Source of the DNA: Glandiceps talaboti
Taxonomy: Eukaryota > Hemichordata > Enteropneusta > Spengelidae
DNA: 64,000 nt
Assembly: GCF_964340395.1 (NCBI RefSeq)
Contig: NC_135559.1
Location: forward strand, 13,419,759-13,483,758
Direction: 5' to 3'
Shown piece by piece: positions 25,301 to 38,175 of the stretch. The first letter of the stretch is position 1. Every line of letters begins with the position of its first letter. The notes under the pieces were generated by a model, which was not told the DNA's origin, searched no databases, and saw only the letters and a program-made list of their open reading frames with translations. The position numbers and the translations under genes were made by a program.

Positions 25301-27270
25301 TGAGTTTATTCAGCAAGAAAACAACGTGTTCTATGTTTTTGTACTTCCTACATGATGTGATGATCGTTTTTTTACCGGTACAACTTACAGCCTACAATGA
25401 AACTGCTAACTTAGTTAGTAACACCATGGGGTTCTACTTCCATGGTAACACTGACACGGTACGATTCCGTGTTCCGTGTTCCGTGTTCATGTTTTGGGGC
25501 ACATTTCTAAATACGCGAAACCAGTTATTGAATGTGTAGTGGATATTGATATTCAGTTTGAAAAATTAAAATCCTGAACTTTATTTTGCGAACGGTTTTG
25601 TCATTTCTTAGTAATTATAGGGCCGACTGTATCACGTTTAACGTTTATGTCAACCCGGAAGTACATAGACACGAAAATAGACGAAGTGACTTGTACATGT
25701 AATTAGTAACAAAATTTTGCTGTAACTGCTGGTAACCTTCAAATTTATTTATTTTTATGTTGTAAATACATTCTAATATGCACTAAGGACAACACTATAA
25801 AGACTTGCTCCATGGGAAGGTAATTTTTTGTCTTTTAAAAATGCAATAGTTAGATCAATGTGTACCAGAAATGTTATGAGCTAGAAATAAGACCACATAA
25901 CATCTTATTACTCCCCCCCCACCCAATTAAGACAAACTACTCACAGAAAGCAACAAAAAAGAGAAGAAGCTCCAAAACATAAAAAAGAGAATAAAATTAC
26001 AGTAATGAGTTGATGATGCACAAACAACTACAAAGAAATAGACAGTTCAATTACAACACACAGTTTGAAATAAATATGGGGTTTGGAAAAGTGAATTAGA
26101 AGTTGAGCAAAAACTAAGAGAGATGAAGAGCCTAAGTGAACAAGCGAAAGCACTTAAAGATAGGACCACCAGATTTTTTGCAGGACTACTACATTATCAA
26201 TTTTACTAGTCCTGTGGGATAGTGACTTTTTTACTCCAGTGTCGAACCCTGTCAATGGCTGAGAATGACTCTCTTTCGGGTACTTGGGGATTGTCGCCGT
26301 ACGGAAACTAAGATGGCGATTAATACATTTCTTCCCTATATATATATCTACTACAACTAGTACAAGTTGAATGTTGTTGACTTGGTAAATTTGTTTTGAA
26401 ATTCAAATTGCCTCAAAATTATTTTAGATCCCTAGTTTATTTCATTCATCATTAAAATTTTCCAGGGTTAAAGCTGTAAGACACTGGAATTATTTATAGC
26501 CAACCTCAAAATCCTCTTTTTTTTCTTTTTCTTGTGTGCATTTCCCAGTCATTTTTTTCTGAGATTTTGTGCAATTTTTCATAACTGTAGATTTTTGTTA
26601 TAAAATGGTGACTATGGTATAAAAGTACAATACATTACCAACTTCTGTGTAAAATGTGTTTTATAGTGAGACATCATATGAAACCACTAACCACTTTATT
26701 GCATCGCTAAAACAAAACTGCATAGTAAAGAGCTGAAGAACTGAACCACTTCTACATGTCACCAAAATAAAAAAAAAAATAAAAAAAAAAAACAGCGGAG
26801 CTATTCTGACCGATAGGTCGCTTGTTATTTAATTCAACCCAAAAGTCTAAACAACGCAAAATGCTGCTCGCTTTGTCGACTACTTTCCCTTCTACACATA
26901 ACCTCTCAGCTCACATACAATTTTTCTTGCTGAAATACGGACTTTGTGCCTTTAACTGACCAATATGTAGAAAAAACTCTCTTCGCCTAAAATATCGTGT
27001 GCGAACAACGTTTTGCACGGACAGCATGATTGGCTGCACCTGAATTATGTTTGCCATGGTCATTTAATGTATAATACTTGTACTGATTTGTCTTTCTTTC
27101 ATTCCCATACTACAGGAGACAAAACTGTGTTTTCACAAGACAGTCCAATGAAGGGACGTGAGCTGTTTCTGAAGTCCAAACGTTCGTTCACTGAACGACC
27201 TGACATAGTGATGAATTTATCTGGTTTCCAACACTGCAATGGTTAGGTTGGGTTTACTCCTTGGTGTCGA

Positions 27271-27301
<31 letters not shown>

Positions 27302-27727
27302 CATACATACATACATACATACATACATACATACATACATACATACATACATACATACATACATACATACATACATGCATACATACATGCATACATCCAT
27401 GCATGCATGCATGCATGCATGCATGCATACATACATACATACATACATACATACATACATACATACATACATACATACATACACACATGCACACACGCAC
27501 ACACACATATACATACATACATACATACATACATACATACATACATACATACATACATACATACATACATACATACATACATACATACATACATACATAC
27601 ATACATACATACAAACATACATGTACATACATACATACACACACATACATACACATACATACATACATACATACATACATACATACATACATAATTGTGC
27701 ATATCGAAAGATGGATAGATATTGAAT

Positions 27728-27763
<36 letters not shown>

Positions 27764-29366
27764 CATGTATTGTCTTTTGAATTCATTTTAACCATGTCCT
27801 AGCTTTAATTGATATTTACAGGTTTTCATGAAGTCAAAAACAATGTAGACATCAACTGTCATGACTTCTATGCAGTGGGACATCATGATAGTATTATATT
27901 AGAATCAATCTACGATACTTCACTACCAACCTATGAAATGGAAATTCAGGACTGTTGCCGATCGTTGTCATGGAATCAGGATGGAGACGGTCTAGGCTAT
28001 GGAACCTCGCTCGGTAAAATCAAAGTAAGCATCTCTTTCGCAAATGCCATTTTTGTTTTTTTAATCCTCCTTTGGCTGAAGGTTAGGTGTCTTATACTCC
28101 TAGCTTGTACTTAGTTACATTGGGTCCCTGAAGGCTTACACACTATTAAATGTGAGTAGGCATTATTCCGATGCTCAGGCTGGAGTATGTCACGTTAAAG
28201 GGAACACCATCCTATAGGAAATAAAGACAATCATTTATCATGAACGTTGGGTTTTGGAGAGTCGTGTGCCCTCCCTCCTACAGCATTCAGCATATTAACA
28301 TGACATGTGTTGTTGCATCCCCACGTGATTTAGTTTATACGGACTAAACCAGCTCGGTACAAAGAAGTCACGACAGCTTCATTTGAGAGAGTCTGATAAA
28401 TATTTCTTTATTATTATTTTAGTTCTTAAACAAACGCTACACTACATTTCAGAGAGTGTACAACAAACTAACAACTAAAAATGAAAAAAATAATACAACA
28501 GCTACAAAAACACAGAAAAAGAACCAGCAATAAAATGTCTCAGAAGAAAAGCATGACGTGAATACGCATGCAGTCCTACAAACATCATCCATAATGTGAG
28601 CATATCCTGGTATCCATACATTGTCATTGTCACTGTGTATTCCTCTTTCTGTTTTTATTTTCGGTAGGTTTTGGATACCAAATGTTGTGAGGTCAATTTG
28701 TCGACCAATGTAACTCCAAAAGACTTTGTCACTACCATGTCATTCGGTCGACATACAATCTGTGGGTGAGTAGATCCATTGTATATCTCCTTCAATCTTT
28801 AGATCAATCCTATATGCTAATTAATACTATAATGGCGTGAGATCAAACAGATAACTGATCTAGGTTATTCATTCTTCCGGATTTATTTCCCTTCAAAGTT
28901 TGGCACTATGACGTGTGACAGTGCTTCATATCAAGGCTCATTGCCATTGTTTCCTGAACAACTCAGATCGACAGCAAACAAGTGTAAAATGCTACCAGAC
29001 TATAATCGGATGAGTATCTATATTCAAAATCATTCATTCATTCATTCATTTATTCAGCCACCCACCCACCCTCTCAATCACTCGCTCGCTCGCTCACCTG
29101 CTCACTCACTCATCACTCACTCACTCACTCACTCACTCACTCACTTGCTCACTCACTCACTTTTCAACTCCATATAATGACTGAAATTGTTAAATGCCAA
29201 AAATTAGATCTATAAGTTGTATAGTAATAAGTTGAAACCGTGATCCATTGCGATGCCGATTTTTGGGTGCGGACCCAAAGACTACTTTGATTGGATATAT
29301 TGCATCATACTACTGTATATACTTCTAGTAAACAGAAATAGTTTAACAAACAAACAAATAAACAAA

Positions 29367-29397
<31 letters not shown>

Positions 29398-31599
29398 AAG
29401 AATCAAAGCAAACGTTTCAGTTCCAGCTAATGCATCTTGAATTCTCTATGGGTTGTGTTACAGGGGTACTAAGCATGGTCATGTCAACGTATATGATATC
29501 CGTCACCCTGGTGTTGAAGCACAATCACTGTGTGGTCATACAGCGTTGGGGAAGAAGCAAGCTGCGATTAACCTTGTGAAATATTCACCGGATTACGTCC
29601 ACATTGCCTGTGGTGACACTAGTGGTATGGTTACTGTGTGGGACTGCCGAAACATAAAACACCCAGTTATGAAGAAAAAAGTGAATAGAGACTTCTCATC
29701 AGAGGTGAGACACACATGCACATGTCAAGATACATTTTCTCGCTTCAAAATTAAGTTATCGACAAGTTTTTGTTTGCTTTTGTCAATAATTACCTTGCAT
29801 CTGTATTGGCTAAAAAATCTTGTGACAATGGTCATTTCGATGGCGTGGATTTTGATCCCACCACTGCCACCAGTGTAACAAGTCACGTTTCTACGCTGTC
29901 TTCGATTTGTCACGGTCCCCTGACGAGCCAAGTGCATGCCAGTTCCTGCATGGCCCACTTCAGTTTTTAAAACAAGTGTTATTGTACAGCGTAACACTCT
30001 GTACTATGCTTAGTCATTGATGGTCATTTTTTCGTCTGAATTTTTTTAATTTAAATATTTAAATAAGGGTTGTTTCTTTTTTTCCAGCACGGTGTTCGAG
30101 CCCTTGCTTGGTCTCCCTGTCAACCGAATTTACTTGCTACTGGTATTGGGTCGGAAAAATCCCAATGTCGAGGTTTGATTGTCACATGGAAAATCGCTAT
30201 GGCACTTCAGAACGAAAGAATCATCACAGACTCTCTGGTAAGGCCAAATAAAAAGATAGTGTGTTTTCAATAAACTGGCCGACCCTAGATTAAGCTGCAG
30301 ACCCTAAAAAATGTTTACATGCAAAAAGGTAAAATTGTAACAATTTACTTCTATCTCCCTGTAGAAAAAAGACAGCAGTCAATCGCACGGTCATAGAGGG
30401 CGCTATTCAATCTGCTATTCAATCTGTATTCGTAAATACCTATTAAATAATGCGAATATTTTGAACAACGACCATCCTTGAATAAAAACTTAGCACACAG
30501 GTGACTGTGGTCTAAATTTACTTTTGAAATAAGTTCACGCCATGAGTTGATATAGGATCTTCATTATTTCCAAGTTACAAGGCTCTATTCTTTGTGTCCA
30601 CTAACTTTTATTTACCTATATTAAAATAAAACGGCACTTTTTCCTTGTTCTGTTTTTTTCCATCAGATCGAAACTCTTGACTGGAGTAAAGTAAACAACG
30701 AACTTATATCAGGACACGGAGAACCAGAAAAGAATATTCAAATCTGGAGATGTCCCGATATGGAAAAGATAGCCGAAATCAAAGGTCATCCGGAAGGACT
30801 TACAAAGGTCACAGTCAGCCCTGATGGCGAGGATTATATATGTGAGTAATAACCCAGATCAGACATTTTAGACAGTGTGATACGCACAGTCACTTGTCGG
30901 CCAAGATATATTTATATATAATTTATTTATTTATCATTCATTCATTCTTGAAAAAATCCTGGTTAGACGAGGAAAAACTTCGTAAATCACAAAAAATCTC
31001 AATAAAAGTCAAAACCTGTAAATATACACAAAAACTAGAGCCAGAAAAAGATCAATATTTTTGGCCTGTAGTGCTTGGCATATACATCATACTATGCGAA
31101 TGTTTTGAGTTTGTTATTCTCTTTTAATTTGTTTTCAAGGAAAAACGTTGTCTTATTTTTTTCATTTTCCCCCAGTTATCATTAATCTAGTTAGTATCTC
31201 GCTCGTGGGTTATGCCCTCAATTGCGAGAGTCTGGGTAACCGAGACTGTACTATACGTGAGACTGGATGGTCTCGTAGTAGTCTCCTTCACCCAGCCTCT
31301 TGCCGTTGAGGGCATACCCCCCCCCCCTCCATAACCCCTTGTCTCGTAGTAGAGCCAGCGGTTGGAGTCTGGGTAAACAGAGTGTGGGTAAACCAAGACT
31401 AATTAGTAACTGTTTCGAAATAAATTCCCTTTTAAAATTCTTTTCTGTAGATGCTTTTACACGAGACGAGTATTTACGGGCATGGAAATATCCTCCAGCG
31501 TTAAGGAAACCAAGATCAGGTTCTCATACTGGGGCCCGGGGCTGTCTTACACCCGCAAAGTTACGTTCCAGTCTCAGTCTGGACGGCAGTGTGCGTTAA
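19400..31599 (+). CDS. Cdc20/Fizzy-family WD40 protein (APC/C activator-like), nine exons
   Basis: Exons read as 19400-19579, 21348-21441, 27116-27241, 27822-28024, 28668-28765, 29464-29704, 30088-30237, 30667-30841 and 31451-31599. All have AG/GT borders and matching phase, giving about 471 residues (Cdc20 proteins are near 500). Residues about 27-32 are DRFIPTR, matching the C-box by which Cdc20/Cdh1 proteins bind the anaphase-promoting complex. The C-terminal two thirds is a WD40 propeller. The segments GVRALAWSPCQPNLLATG, ELISGHGEPEKNIQIWRCPD and IAEIKGHPEGLTKVTVSPDG closely follow the last blades of Cdc20. The chain ends Val-Arg, like the Ile-Arg tail of APC/C activators. A KEN box and the usual KILR motif were not seen. 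Blades 1-3 are diverged, so this is probably a Cdc20 paralogue rather than canonical Cdc20. It would present substrates to the ubiquitin ligase in dividing or meiotic cells. Confidence 0.82.
20440..20880 (+). repeat. Expanded (TCTAA)n pentanucleotide array, possible LINE 3' tail
   Basis: Between about 20588 and 20878 the sequence is degenerate TCTAA/TCTAG/GCTAA units. The preceding 150 bp ends in AATAAACTTATCTAATC, resembling a LINE 3' UTR that runs into a short tandem tail. It lies in intron 1 of the Cdc20-like gene. Confidence 0.6.
21460..21790 (+). repeat. Dispersed repeat, copy 1 (second copy at 57367-57758)
   Basis: Starting at about TTTAGGCCTAAAAATAAAAC, this intron-2 segment shares a long series of words with 57367-57758, including GTTCAGGTAG, ATGTTTTCCGTTGTTTT, AGAACAGTTTTATATTGTC and GACTTCACAAT. 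Both copies are in the same orientation. Confidence 0.7.
21866..21950. repeat. 12-bp tandem repeat CAACTTTTTTTT
   Basis: About seven units of CAACTTTTTTTT or a one-base variant. It is followed at 21974-22041 by an imperfect inverted repeat with several ACGTCA words (CRE-like). Confidence 0.8.
23397..26826. mobile_element. Composite inverted-repeat element, copy A (intron 2 of the Cdc20-like gene)
   Basis: AGCTCCGCTGT at 23397-23407 and its inverse at 26792-26802 may mark the outer ends. Inside, TTCCGTACGGCGACAATC (24246-24263) recurs inverted at about 26289-26306. Positions 24279-24716 match 33411-33850, and 26254-26826 match 33850-34423, so copy A has about 1.5 kb that is missing from copy B. 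The left part also contains a degenerate tandem duplication (23500-23790, about 150-bp units ending TTTTTTATGATTTTTTTT). The 117-codon frame at 24077-24430 shows no known domain. Confidence 0.6.
25215..25241. repeat. 13-bp perfect palindrome flanked by 9-bp direct repeats
   Basis: CATGGATGTATTA and its inverse flank a single central G. ATCATACCA occurs directly at both sides (25208-25216 overlapping the left arm, and 25242-25250). Confidence 0.85.
27271..27764. repeat. Long (CATA)n array followed by (ACAG)n
   Basis: About 420 bp of CATA with CATG and CACA interruptions sits in intron 3 of the Cdc20-like gene, and ACAG units lie at 27730-27763. The long His-Thr-Tyr-Ile and Met-Tyr-Val-Cys frames on both strands are repeat translations. 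Confidence 0.95.
29095..29165. repeat. (CTCA)n microsatellite
   Basis: Tetranucleotide CTCA/CACT repeats in intron 5 of the Cdc20-like gene. An AAAC/AAAT array follows at 29341-29398. Confidence 0.9.
31206..31322. mobile_element. Short foldback element in the last intron of the Cdc20-like gene
   Basis: GGTTATGCCCTCAA...GAGTCTGGGTAA (31208-31240) pairs imperfectly with an inverted copy at about 31288-31321. A C-homopolymer follows the right arm. No frame is present. Confidence 0.5.
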
Positions 31600-31699
31600 C
31601 ATGTTCGAAAACTGACAAACTTTTTGATGTAATTAATTATTACACTAATGATATAGCTATATTTATAGTATATACATGGAAACAAGGATTATTCTTCCC

Positions 31700-31808
<109 letters not shown>

Positions 31809-31841
31809 ATTATATATTAATATATGCGACTAATCTATAAT

Positions 31842-31847
31842 AATAAA
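31842..31847 (+). promoter_or_regulatory. Candidate polyadenylation signal AATAAA
   Basis: A canonical hexamer about 240 bp beyond the Cdc20-like stop codon at 31597-31599, and the first good match downstream. Confidence 0.45.
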
Positions 31848-33390
31848 ACAATAGCGGAAAGTGGTGCTATTGATATTGATGCTTTTGTTGGTTGTTTGTT
31901 TGTTTGCTTGTTTATTTGTTTGTTTTTCCCATTTTCTCTGATTTTCAACTTATTTATTATATTGTTACTGGCATTGACATTGTCTTTACCTTAGCATGGT
32001 CACTATGCAATGAATTGAGAGGATAGAAATTCTCAGCCGTTAGCTATTTATACTCACTTTTGTTGTTTTTATTTTCTCAGAAAAATATTTGTTACATGTA
32101 AATTGGCATGTTGGTATTGAAATATGTTTTTTTTGATCATATAATATGTGAACGAAATGATATATAAAATCATTTTGATAATTCAATGTCTTGCCCATGC
32201 GTCATCATTTTTATTGTGCTCATGCGCAGTGCTTGTGAAAAAGTGTTAGATTTGCACAAGTGTATGGAATTTGTCGTAGTTGGTATCCTACAAGAGTTAA
32301 GTTAAAATTTGGATGTTTTTTTGTGTGTGTGAGATTTGTTGAGCGATTGTGAAATCCCATACTTCCTTCCTTGAAGCTTATTGACGTCACGACAGTGGAA
32401 GAAAAGTACTTATAATTTTGTTAATTTAGCACAAAAATTGTCACGGGACAAATAATTGTGAAAGTCCAAAATTTAATAATGTGAGTTTATTTTGGTTGAG
32501 ATATGCCTAGTTGTCAATTTTTCTTAAAGCCAGTGTAAATTTAATGGAATGGTCAGACACGTAGAATGCAGACCAATGTGAACAGATTTCCCATCGTCGT
32601 AAAAAACACGCACTTTCGTTCCCTGTAAACGTAGGGGAGAGCGGGCATAGTCCGTCTAGCTATGAGAATGAAATTTCGAAATTTACACAAGATATAACTG
32701 ACATAATCAGCCAGTCCGCAACATCCTCATTTGCATACTCTATCCTGATTCGACCAGAAGCCGAAGGTGACCTCATTTGACCGAGCGATTTTCCACAGCA
32801 AGTATCTTGAGTATCAACATAGGACGTTCTTGGTACTCACTAAAATCACACTTCAGACCCACTATAAAAGTGTGATGTTTTCAGATAACATGTAACTTGT
32901 GGTTAATTCTATATTGTCGTGCAATTTGGAATGGCAGTGAACCAGAATTCAGACAATTTGCGTAAGGAAGGGCATGCCAGGCATGCGGTTGAAGTTATGG
33001 CCGACAGTTCACATGTAAAGTTAAACGACATGAACGTGTCTTGCCTTTCCAAAATGCAAATATTTGGCAAGTAAAAATAATTAAAATAATTACAACTTTA
33101 ATTTGGCTTCAGACTTTGCATTATGTTTTGCGTATCTTTCCCCGTTTTACATGTAAATCCGAAAAGGTTCTCTCTCATCATGTCGTCAGTGATCATACCG
33201 CGCGGGGCTGCTTTGAGTACGAGCGAAGTGAGGCATGTTGAGGTATTTTGTTGAGAATTATAAATATTGCGAAATGTCAAGTACAAGGTTTAAATACAAT
33301 GGAATGATGAAAAAAATGGCAGAGTCTGCTGACAGGCGCCGGTCACAAGAAACACTGTGAATTAAAATATCAGACGATGTATGTATTAAT
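31848..33390. other. No gene recognised
   Basis: AT-rich sequence with short frames only. A word near 33321-33350 resembles the GACAGGCG-rich segment at 21958-21990, which suggests a diverged repeat. Confidence 0.45.
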
Positions 33391-34423
33391 CGCCGACAAT
33401 CCACCCGTATGCACGAGGGACTAACCCGGAAGCAAGTCGTTGTCAGCCATACGTTACAGTGGTAACATCGTCCGAGAAATCGCTGCGTTCAGAGTGTCAT
33501 TATTCACAGAATTGTTGTTTTCGAGTGAAAACCCGTCTTGAATTGTATAACTCTAACAAATGAAGACATGTCAAGTTATATTTTGAAAGTTGTATCGCTA
33601 GTTTGAGACGATTTTCTCACGTACTATAGTACTATCGAGGCTTACTTGGAAGTGGTAGGACCTTACTCCAGTTCATCGGGAAGTTTAGCCAGTCCGATAA
33701 TTCTTTCTGGTTTAGTTTACAACACTTTTGATCACGCAGATTTTGTTGTTGTGATGAAAAGAAATAAAAAAAAGATAATTTCAACCATTTCGTTGTGTTT
33801 TCTTTGTGAAAGGTAACCGAACATGAACGAGTGTTACCACTGTAACGTATGGCTGAGAATGACTCTCTTCCGGGTACTTGAGATTGTCGCCGTACGGAAA
33901 CTAAGATGGCGATTAATACATTTCTTCCCTATATATATCTACCACAACTAGTACAAGTTGAATGTTGTTGACTTTGTAAATTTGTTAGAAAATTCAAATT
34001 CAAATTGCCTCAAAATTATTTTAGATCCCTAGTTTTTTTCATTCATCATTAAAATTTTCCAGGGTTACAGCTGTAAGACACTGGAATTATTTATAGCCAA
34101 CCTCAAAATCCTCTTTTTTTCTTTTTCTTGTGTGCATTTCCCAGTCATTTTTTTCTGAGATTTTGTGCAATTTTTCATAACAGTAGATTTTTGTTATAAA
34201 ATGGTGACTATGGTATAAAAGTACAAAACATTACCAACTTCTGTGTAAAATGTGTTTTATAGTGAGACATCATATGAAACCACTAACCACTTTATTGCAT
34301 CGCTAAAACAAAACTGCATAGTGAAGAGCTGAAGACCTGAACCACTTCTACATGTCACCAAAATAAAAAATTAAATTAAAAAAACAAACAGCGGAGCTAT
34401 TCTGACCGATAGGTCGCTTGTTT
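33391..34423. mobile_element. Composite inverted-repeat element, copy B
   Basis: A perfect 24-bp inverted repeat (33444-33467 and 33832-33855) lies inside a longer imperfect pair reaching about 33391 and 33899. The region to the right, up to GACCGATAGGTCGCTTGTT, matches copy A (26254-26826). Compared with copy A, about 1.5 kb is missing at 33850, with joining across a short shared word (TGTAACGTA). No frame of note. Confidence 0.65.
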
Positions 34424-35306
34424 ATATATATATTCAACAAGAAAATTGGGAATAAAACGTTATACCCATTCTCGTGAACCGCTTTTGAGTTGTTTTTCCC
34501 CTCTCTGTAAAAAGACGCGATGAGGCGTTGCTGTAAGACGGTCTGTAAAAATAAAATGTTTAAAATCGATCGTTGGTGGCGCTGCACTAATGTGCGTGCA
34601 CTGTGTTAGGGTAGATTATGATTAGAGCGCCATCATCGACTGTATTTTACCGAAAAAATATACAACAGGTATACCCTGACAACCACGGGTACTGCGTTGA
34701 AAAGATTCTACTGAAGATTTGGCAATAACGGATGGCAACCGTCTCTGGCCAAATCTGGTTAATAAATTCATTGCTAGTTTTACTAGATTAAACGGTACAG
34801 GACTCGATTAGAATATATCAAACCAACTCTACCAAAACAAGATGAAATATTCAACTTTACTTCTTTTTTTAGATTTTCGATCTTTCTCAAACAAATATAT
34901 AAAGTGTTACCATAGATACAGTTGTGTTTTCATCGCGATGTTCGATTATCGATATTTCAACACACACAATTTTTTTAAGTGTTCAAATCGATTTTGCAAT
35001 CGATTATTTGAATTCACGTGTCTCAATAGTGGCAATCGTTCATTGGCATTCACACTCACTTCATAAAAAAATCTCAAATATATGTTACAACAATGTGGTG
35101 TACAGTAAAAGAAATATTAATAATTTATTTCAGTTTCCATGGAAACGGTGATTCGCAGTACAACGAACAGCTATTAACATTTTCGCACCATTAATGTACA
35201 TTTTATGTTCTAAACAGATTGAAAATTATGAGAATGACTAAAGTGGGTAAAATCTCGAATCATTCATAGTCCATAATGACGTCACCAATATGGCGTACCC
35301 ATCAAT
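34424..35306. other. 3' flank of the ZAR1-like gene; nothing else seen
   Basis: AT-rich sequence with no supported gene. It contains one GGTGGCGC word near 34570. Confidence 0.4.
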
Positions 35307-35720
35307 TTATTTTAACATCCATTCCGGCCGGTAGTTGCCATGACGATCCCAATCTCTACACGGATACCGTTGATTAAAACACCGCGGACATTTATCCTTC
35401 AAATGCTGTCTTTGTACGTAACCGTTGACGATCTTCTCTTCTTCCGTACATGAACATTTTACAGACGACATATTGCAAATTTTACATTTCATGTCTTTGA
35501 CTTTCATGGCTTCGAAGTTTTCTCTGTGACATTTAGGGCAAGACACACCCAATCGTACCTGTAATGTTTTCGACTCACACCACACGTTAGTACTACGAAA
35601 GTTCTCACTGCAATTACAACAATTGAAATATCCAATGCGACGAATTAAAGTGGGTAGCTTCGCCATGGTGAATTGTTTCGTCTGGTAAATCTGTTGACTT
35701 CGCCGACGCTGTTCGGCCAT
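35307..35720 (-). CDS. ZAR1/ZAR1L-like zinc-binding protein (zygote arrest family)
   Basis: A single-exon frame of 137 residues. The C-terminal about 90 residues resemble the conserved C-terminal domain of zygote arrest protein 1. An aromatic-rich start YFNCCNCSENF is followed by VWC, SCPKC, VKDMKCKIC, KCSC, a basic segment with HLKDKCPRC and a final Cys. In vertebrates this domain binds zinc and sequences in maternal mRNA 3' ends and represses translation in oocytes. The long N-terminal region of vertebrate ZAR1 is absent: only about 25 basic residues precede the domain. An in-frame TGA lies seven codons upstream of the ATG, supporting this start or an upstream exon joined by splicing. Vertebrate ZAR1 genes have introns in this region, so an intronless copy could be a retrocopy or a lineage-specific short paralogue. 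It lies between the Cdc20-like and KDM6 genes. Confidence 0.8.
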   Translation of the reverse strand: MAEQRRRSQQIYQTKQFTMAKLPTLIRRIGYFNCCNCSENFRSTNVWCESKTLQVRLGVSCPKCHRENFEAMKVKDMKCKICNMSSVKCSCTEEEKIVNGYVQRQHLKDKCPRCFNQRYPCRDWDRHGNYRPEWMLK

Positions 35721-37414
35721 AGGGTTTTCAGCGGTGCATCAAACAGTCCGTCTGTGCAACAGGTGGTTAACTGCTGCTTTGACAAAATCCGATCCCTTGC
35801 TACTTCAGGAAAGTAAACAAGACACAAAGCCTTTTCCCTTCAGAAAGTGATTAGCAAGCTATAAATATCTGCACGTACGCGTGTTAAAATCTCTTCTTTT
35901 CAATCTCACAGACAGTATCCAGCAGGAATGTATTATCTGAAGAGTGAAAAAAACCCACAGGTATTAGACAATTCGAGAATTCGAGTGCCGCCGTGTTAGT
36001 TATTCTTCACAACATCTGTTCCAGTGTCTGCCTTTAAAAATTCAGGCTCCTTGTAAAGGCTTGGATAATTCTTTTCCCTCGACACAAAAGAGCGTGTCTC
36101 CGTACAGTATATGCAATGAATAATGTAATTTCAACATAACATTATTAAATAAAAGATTTGGCTCAATTGAGATATGCATACACAGTCAATAGATATTGAG
36201 GTAAATTGACACATTTCTCCGCCTTGTTTCAATTAGGAAGTATAAATAATACAAACGAATTCAATAGAAGGTACATAAGGATTGTTGGATCGATTAGAAC
36301 TCTCGTTTCTATTGTAGTCTTTGCATGCATACATACGTCGCGGTTTCCACTGGCACATGATGCATTCTTGGCATGATGACTGTGCGATCTTACACGTACA
36401 TATACGACGTTTCTTGGCCTAAGCACAGACAGTCTGTGGCCTGACCGAAGCTCGTCTAGCAGATTGATGTAGCTATGCAAAGGCAGCGTAACCAAAAGCC
36501 TAAAAAACCTATACATAGAGTCTTAGCTAATTTACACAATAAAACATATATGTTGCCTTCCTTTGGGATATAAGACATAAGAAAATGCCAGTCTTTGAAT
36601 TAATTTCATGATTTCACCGCTCAAAAATGCCAACGTTACCTCGAGCTCAGATCTCTCAATATCAGCCCGTTATCGCTATCATATTAGCCCTATGCAATAC
36701 AGACATTTAGACAACATGTGAATAATGCCTATTTCTCCGACATAATTATGTTTCATAAGACATTGTTTTCAATGGCGATCCCTCACAAAGAACTCACCAG
36801 TCTGACCTTCGGTACCTTCGGTAATACGTCCGCACACTATATCGCAGTTCGAGCTTTGTGCGGTTAACTCCCGTTCCTAAGTAGTCCACACACACACATT
36901 AAAACCATTGACTTGGCGAACTAACAACGATGTGACTTGACGAATGTGATTATATTGTCAACGAGTAATCGATGACAAGTTACGAATTAATGAACTACGG
37001 GATTTGGAACAATAGACCTTTGACCAATCAGAGAACGGTAACGGTGATATGCAGTGAGAGACACTTGATCGTATCCACGTACTCGGTTGACTTGTAATCT
37101 CGTATCTAATATAAACGGTAAATAGTTTGGGTTATTTTGTTTGATCAGAAAACGCCCCACAAAACGATTTTTGATTGTAACGAAAATAAAGACGTTAATC
37201 TATTTGTCGAGTTAGTGACTTCTATAAAAATTGTGACTCGACAGCATTGCCAAACACACACTGTATATGTGTAGTTTTTATCAAATATGATTACCCAATT
37301 TTTTAAAAGGGCACTTTGAAACAGGGTTAAAAGCTAGGTGAAAAAGAAGCCATAGAAAAAGTTGGTCCAGAACAAAAGAATAACTCCGCGTAATCCTTTT
37401 AAGATAACACGAAT
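35721..37414. other. No gene recognised
   Basis: This is the upstream region of the ZAR1-like gene. A 95-codon minus frame at 36229-36516 has no recognisable domain. Confidence 0.4.
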
Positions 37415-37632
37415 TTGTTTATTTTATTTATTTATAAACCATCCAACAGGCATTGCCCAATAACAGGTGGGGGTTCAGTGTTAGTGCAGGAGGAAACCGG
37501 AGTACCCGAAGAAAACCATGCGTCAAACTGAACGACGCTCTTCTTATTATAATCAAACCCTGAATGTGTTCGAACTCCGATCGAGTGGTAAGAAGTAATT
37601 GGTTTAACCACTCAACCACCGACAACCCTTTG
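37415..37632 (-). mobile_element. tRNA-derived SINE
   Basis: Read on the minus strand, the head contains GGTGGTTGAGTGGTTAAAC (A-box-like) and GGAGTTCGAACAC (B-box-like), resembling a Ser/Leu-type tRNA. The body contains GGGTACTCCGGTTTCCTCC, a segment that I recall as widely conserved in V-type SINEs. The tail is AT-rich (ATAAATAAATAAAA). The unpaired tRNA arms rule out a functional tRNA. Confidence 0.7.
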
Positions 37633-38138
<506 letters not shown>

Positions 38139-38175
38139 CAAATGAAAGAAGACGAGTCTGATATTACATAGTGGA

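Noticed and set aside
27239-27795. Several frames of 100-174 codons on both strands (His-Thr-Tyr-Ile or Met-Tyr-Val-Cys)
   Set aside because: They are direct translations of the CATA array, open in every frame.
36229-36516. 95-codon minus frame near the ZAR1-like gene
   Set aside because: No recognisable family; it cannot be joined convincingly to the ZAR1-like frame.
37560-37632. Possible tRNA gene (minus strand)
   Set aside because: It has A- and B-box-like words, but the acceptor and anticodon stems do not pair and it continues into a SINE body.
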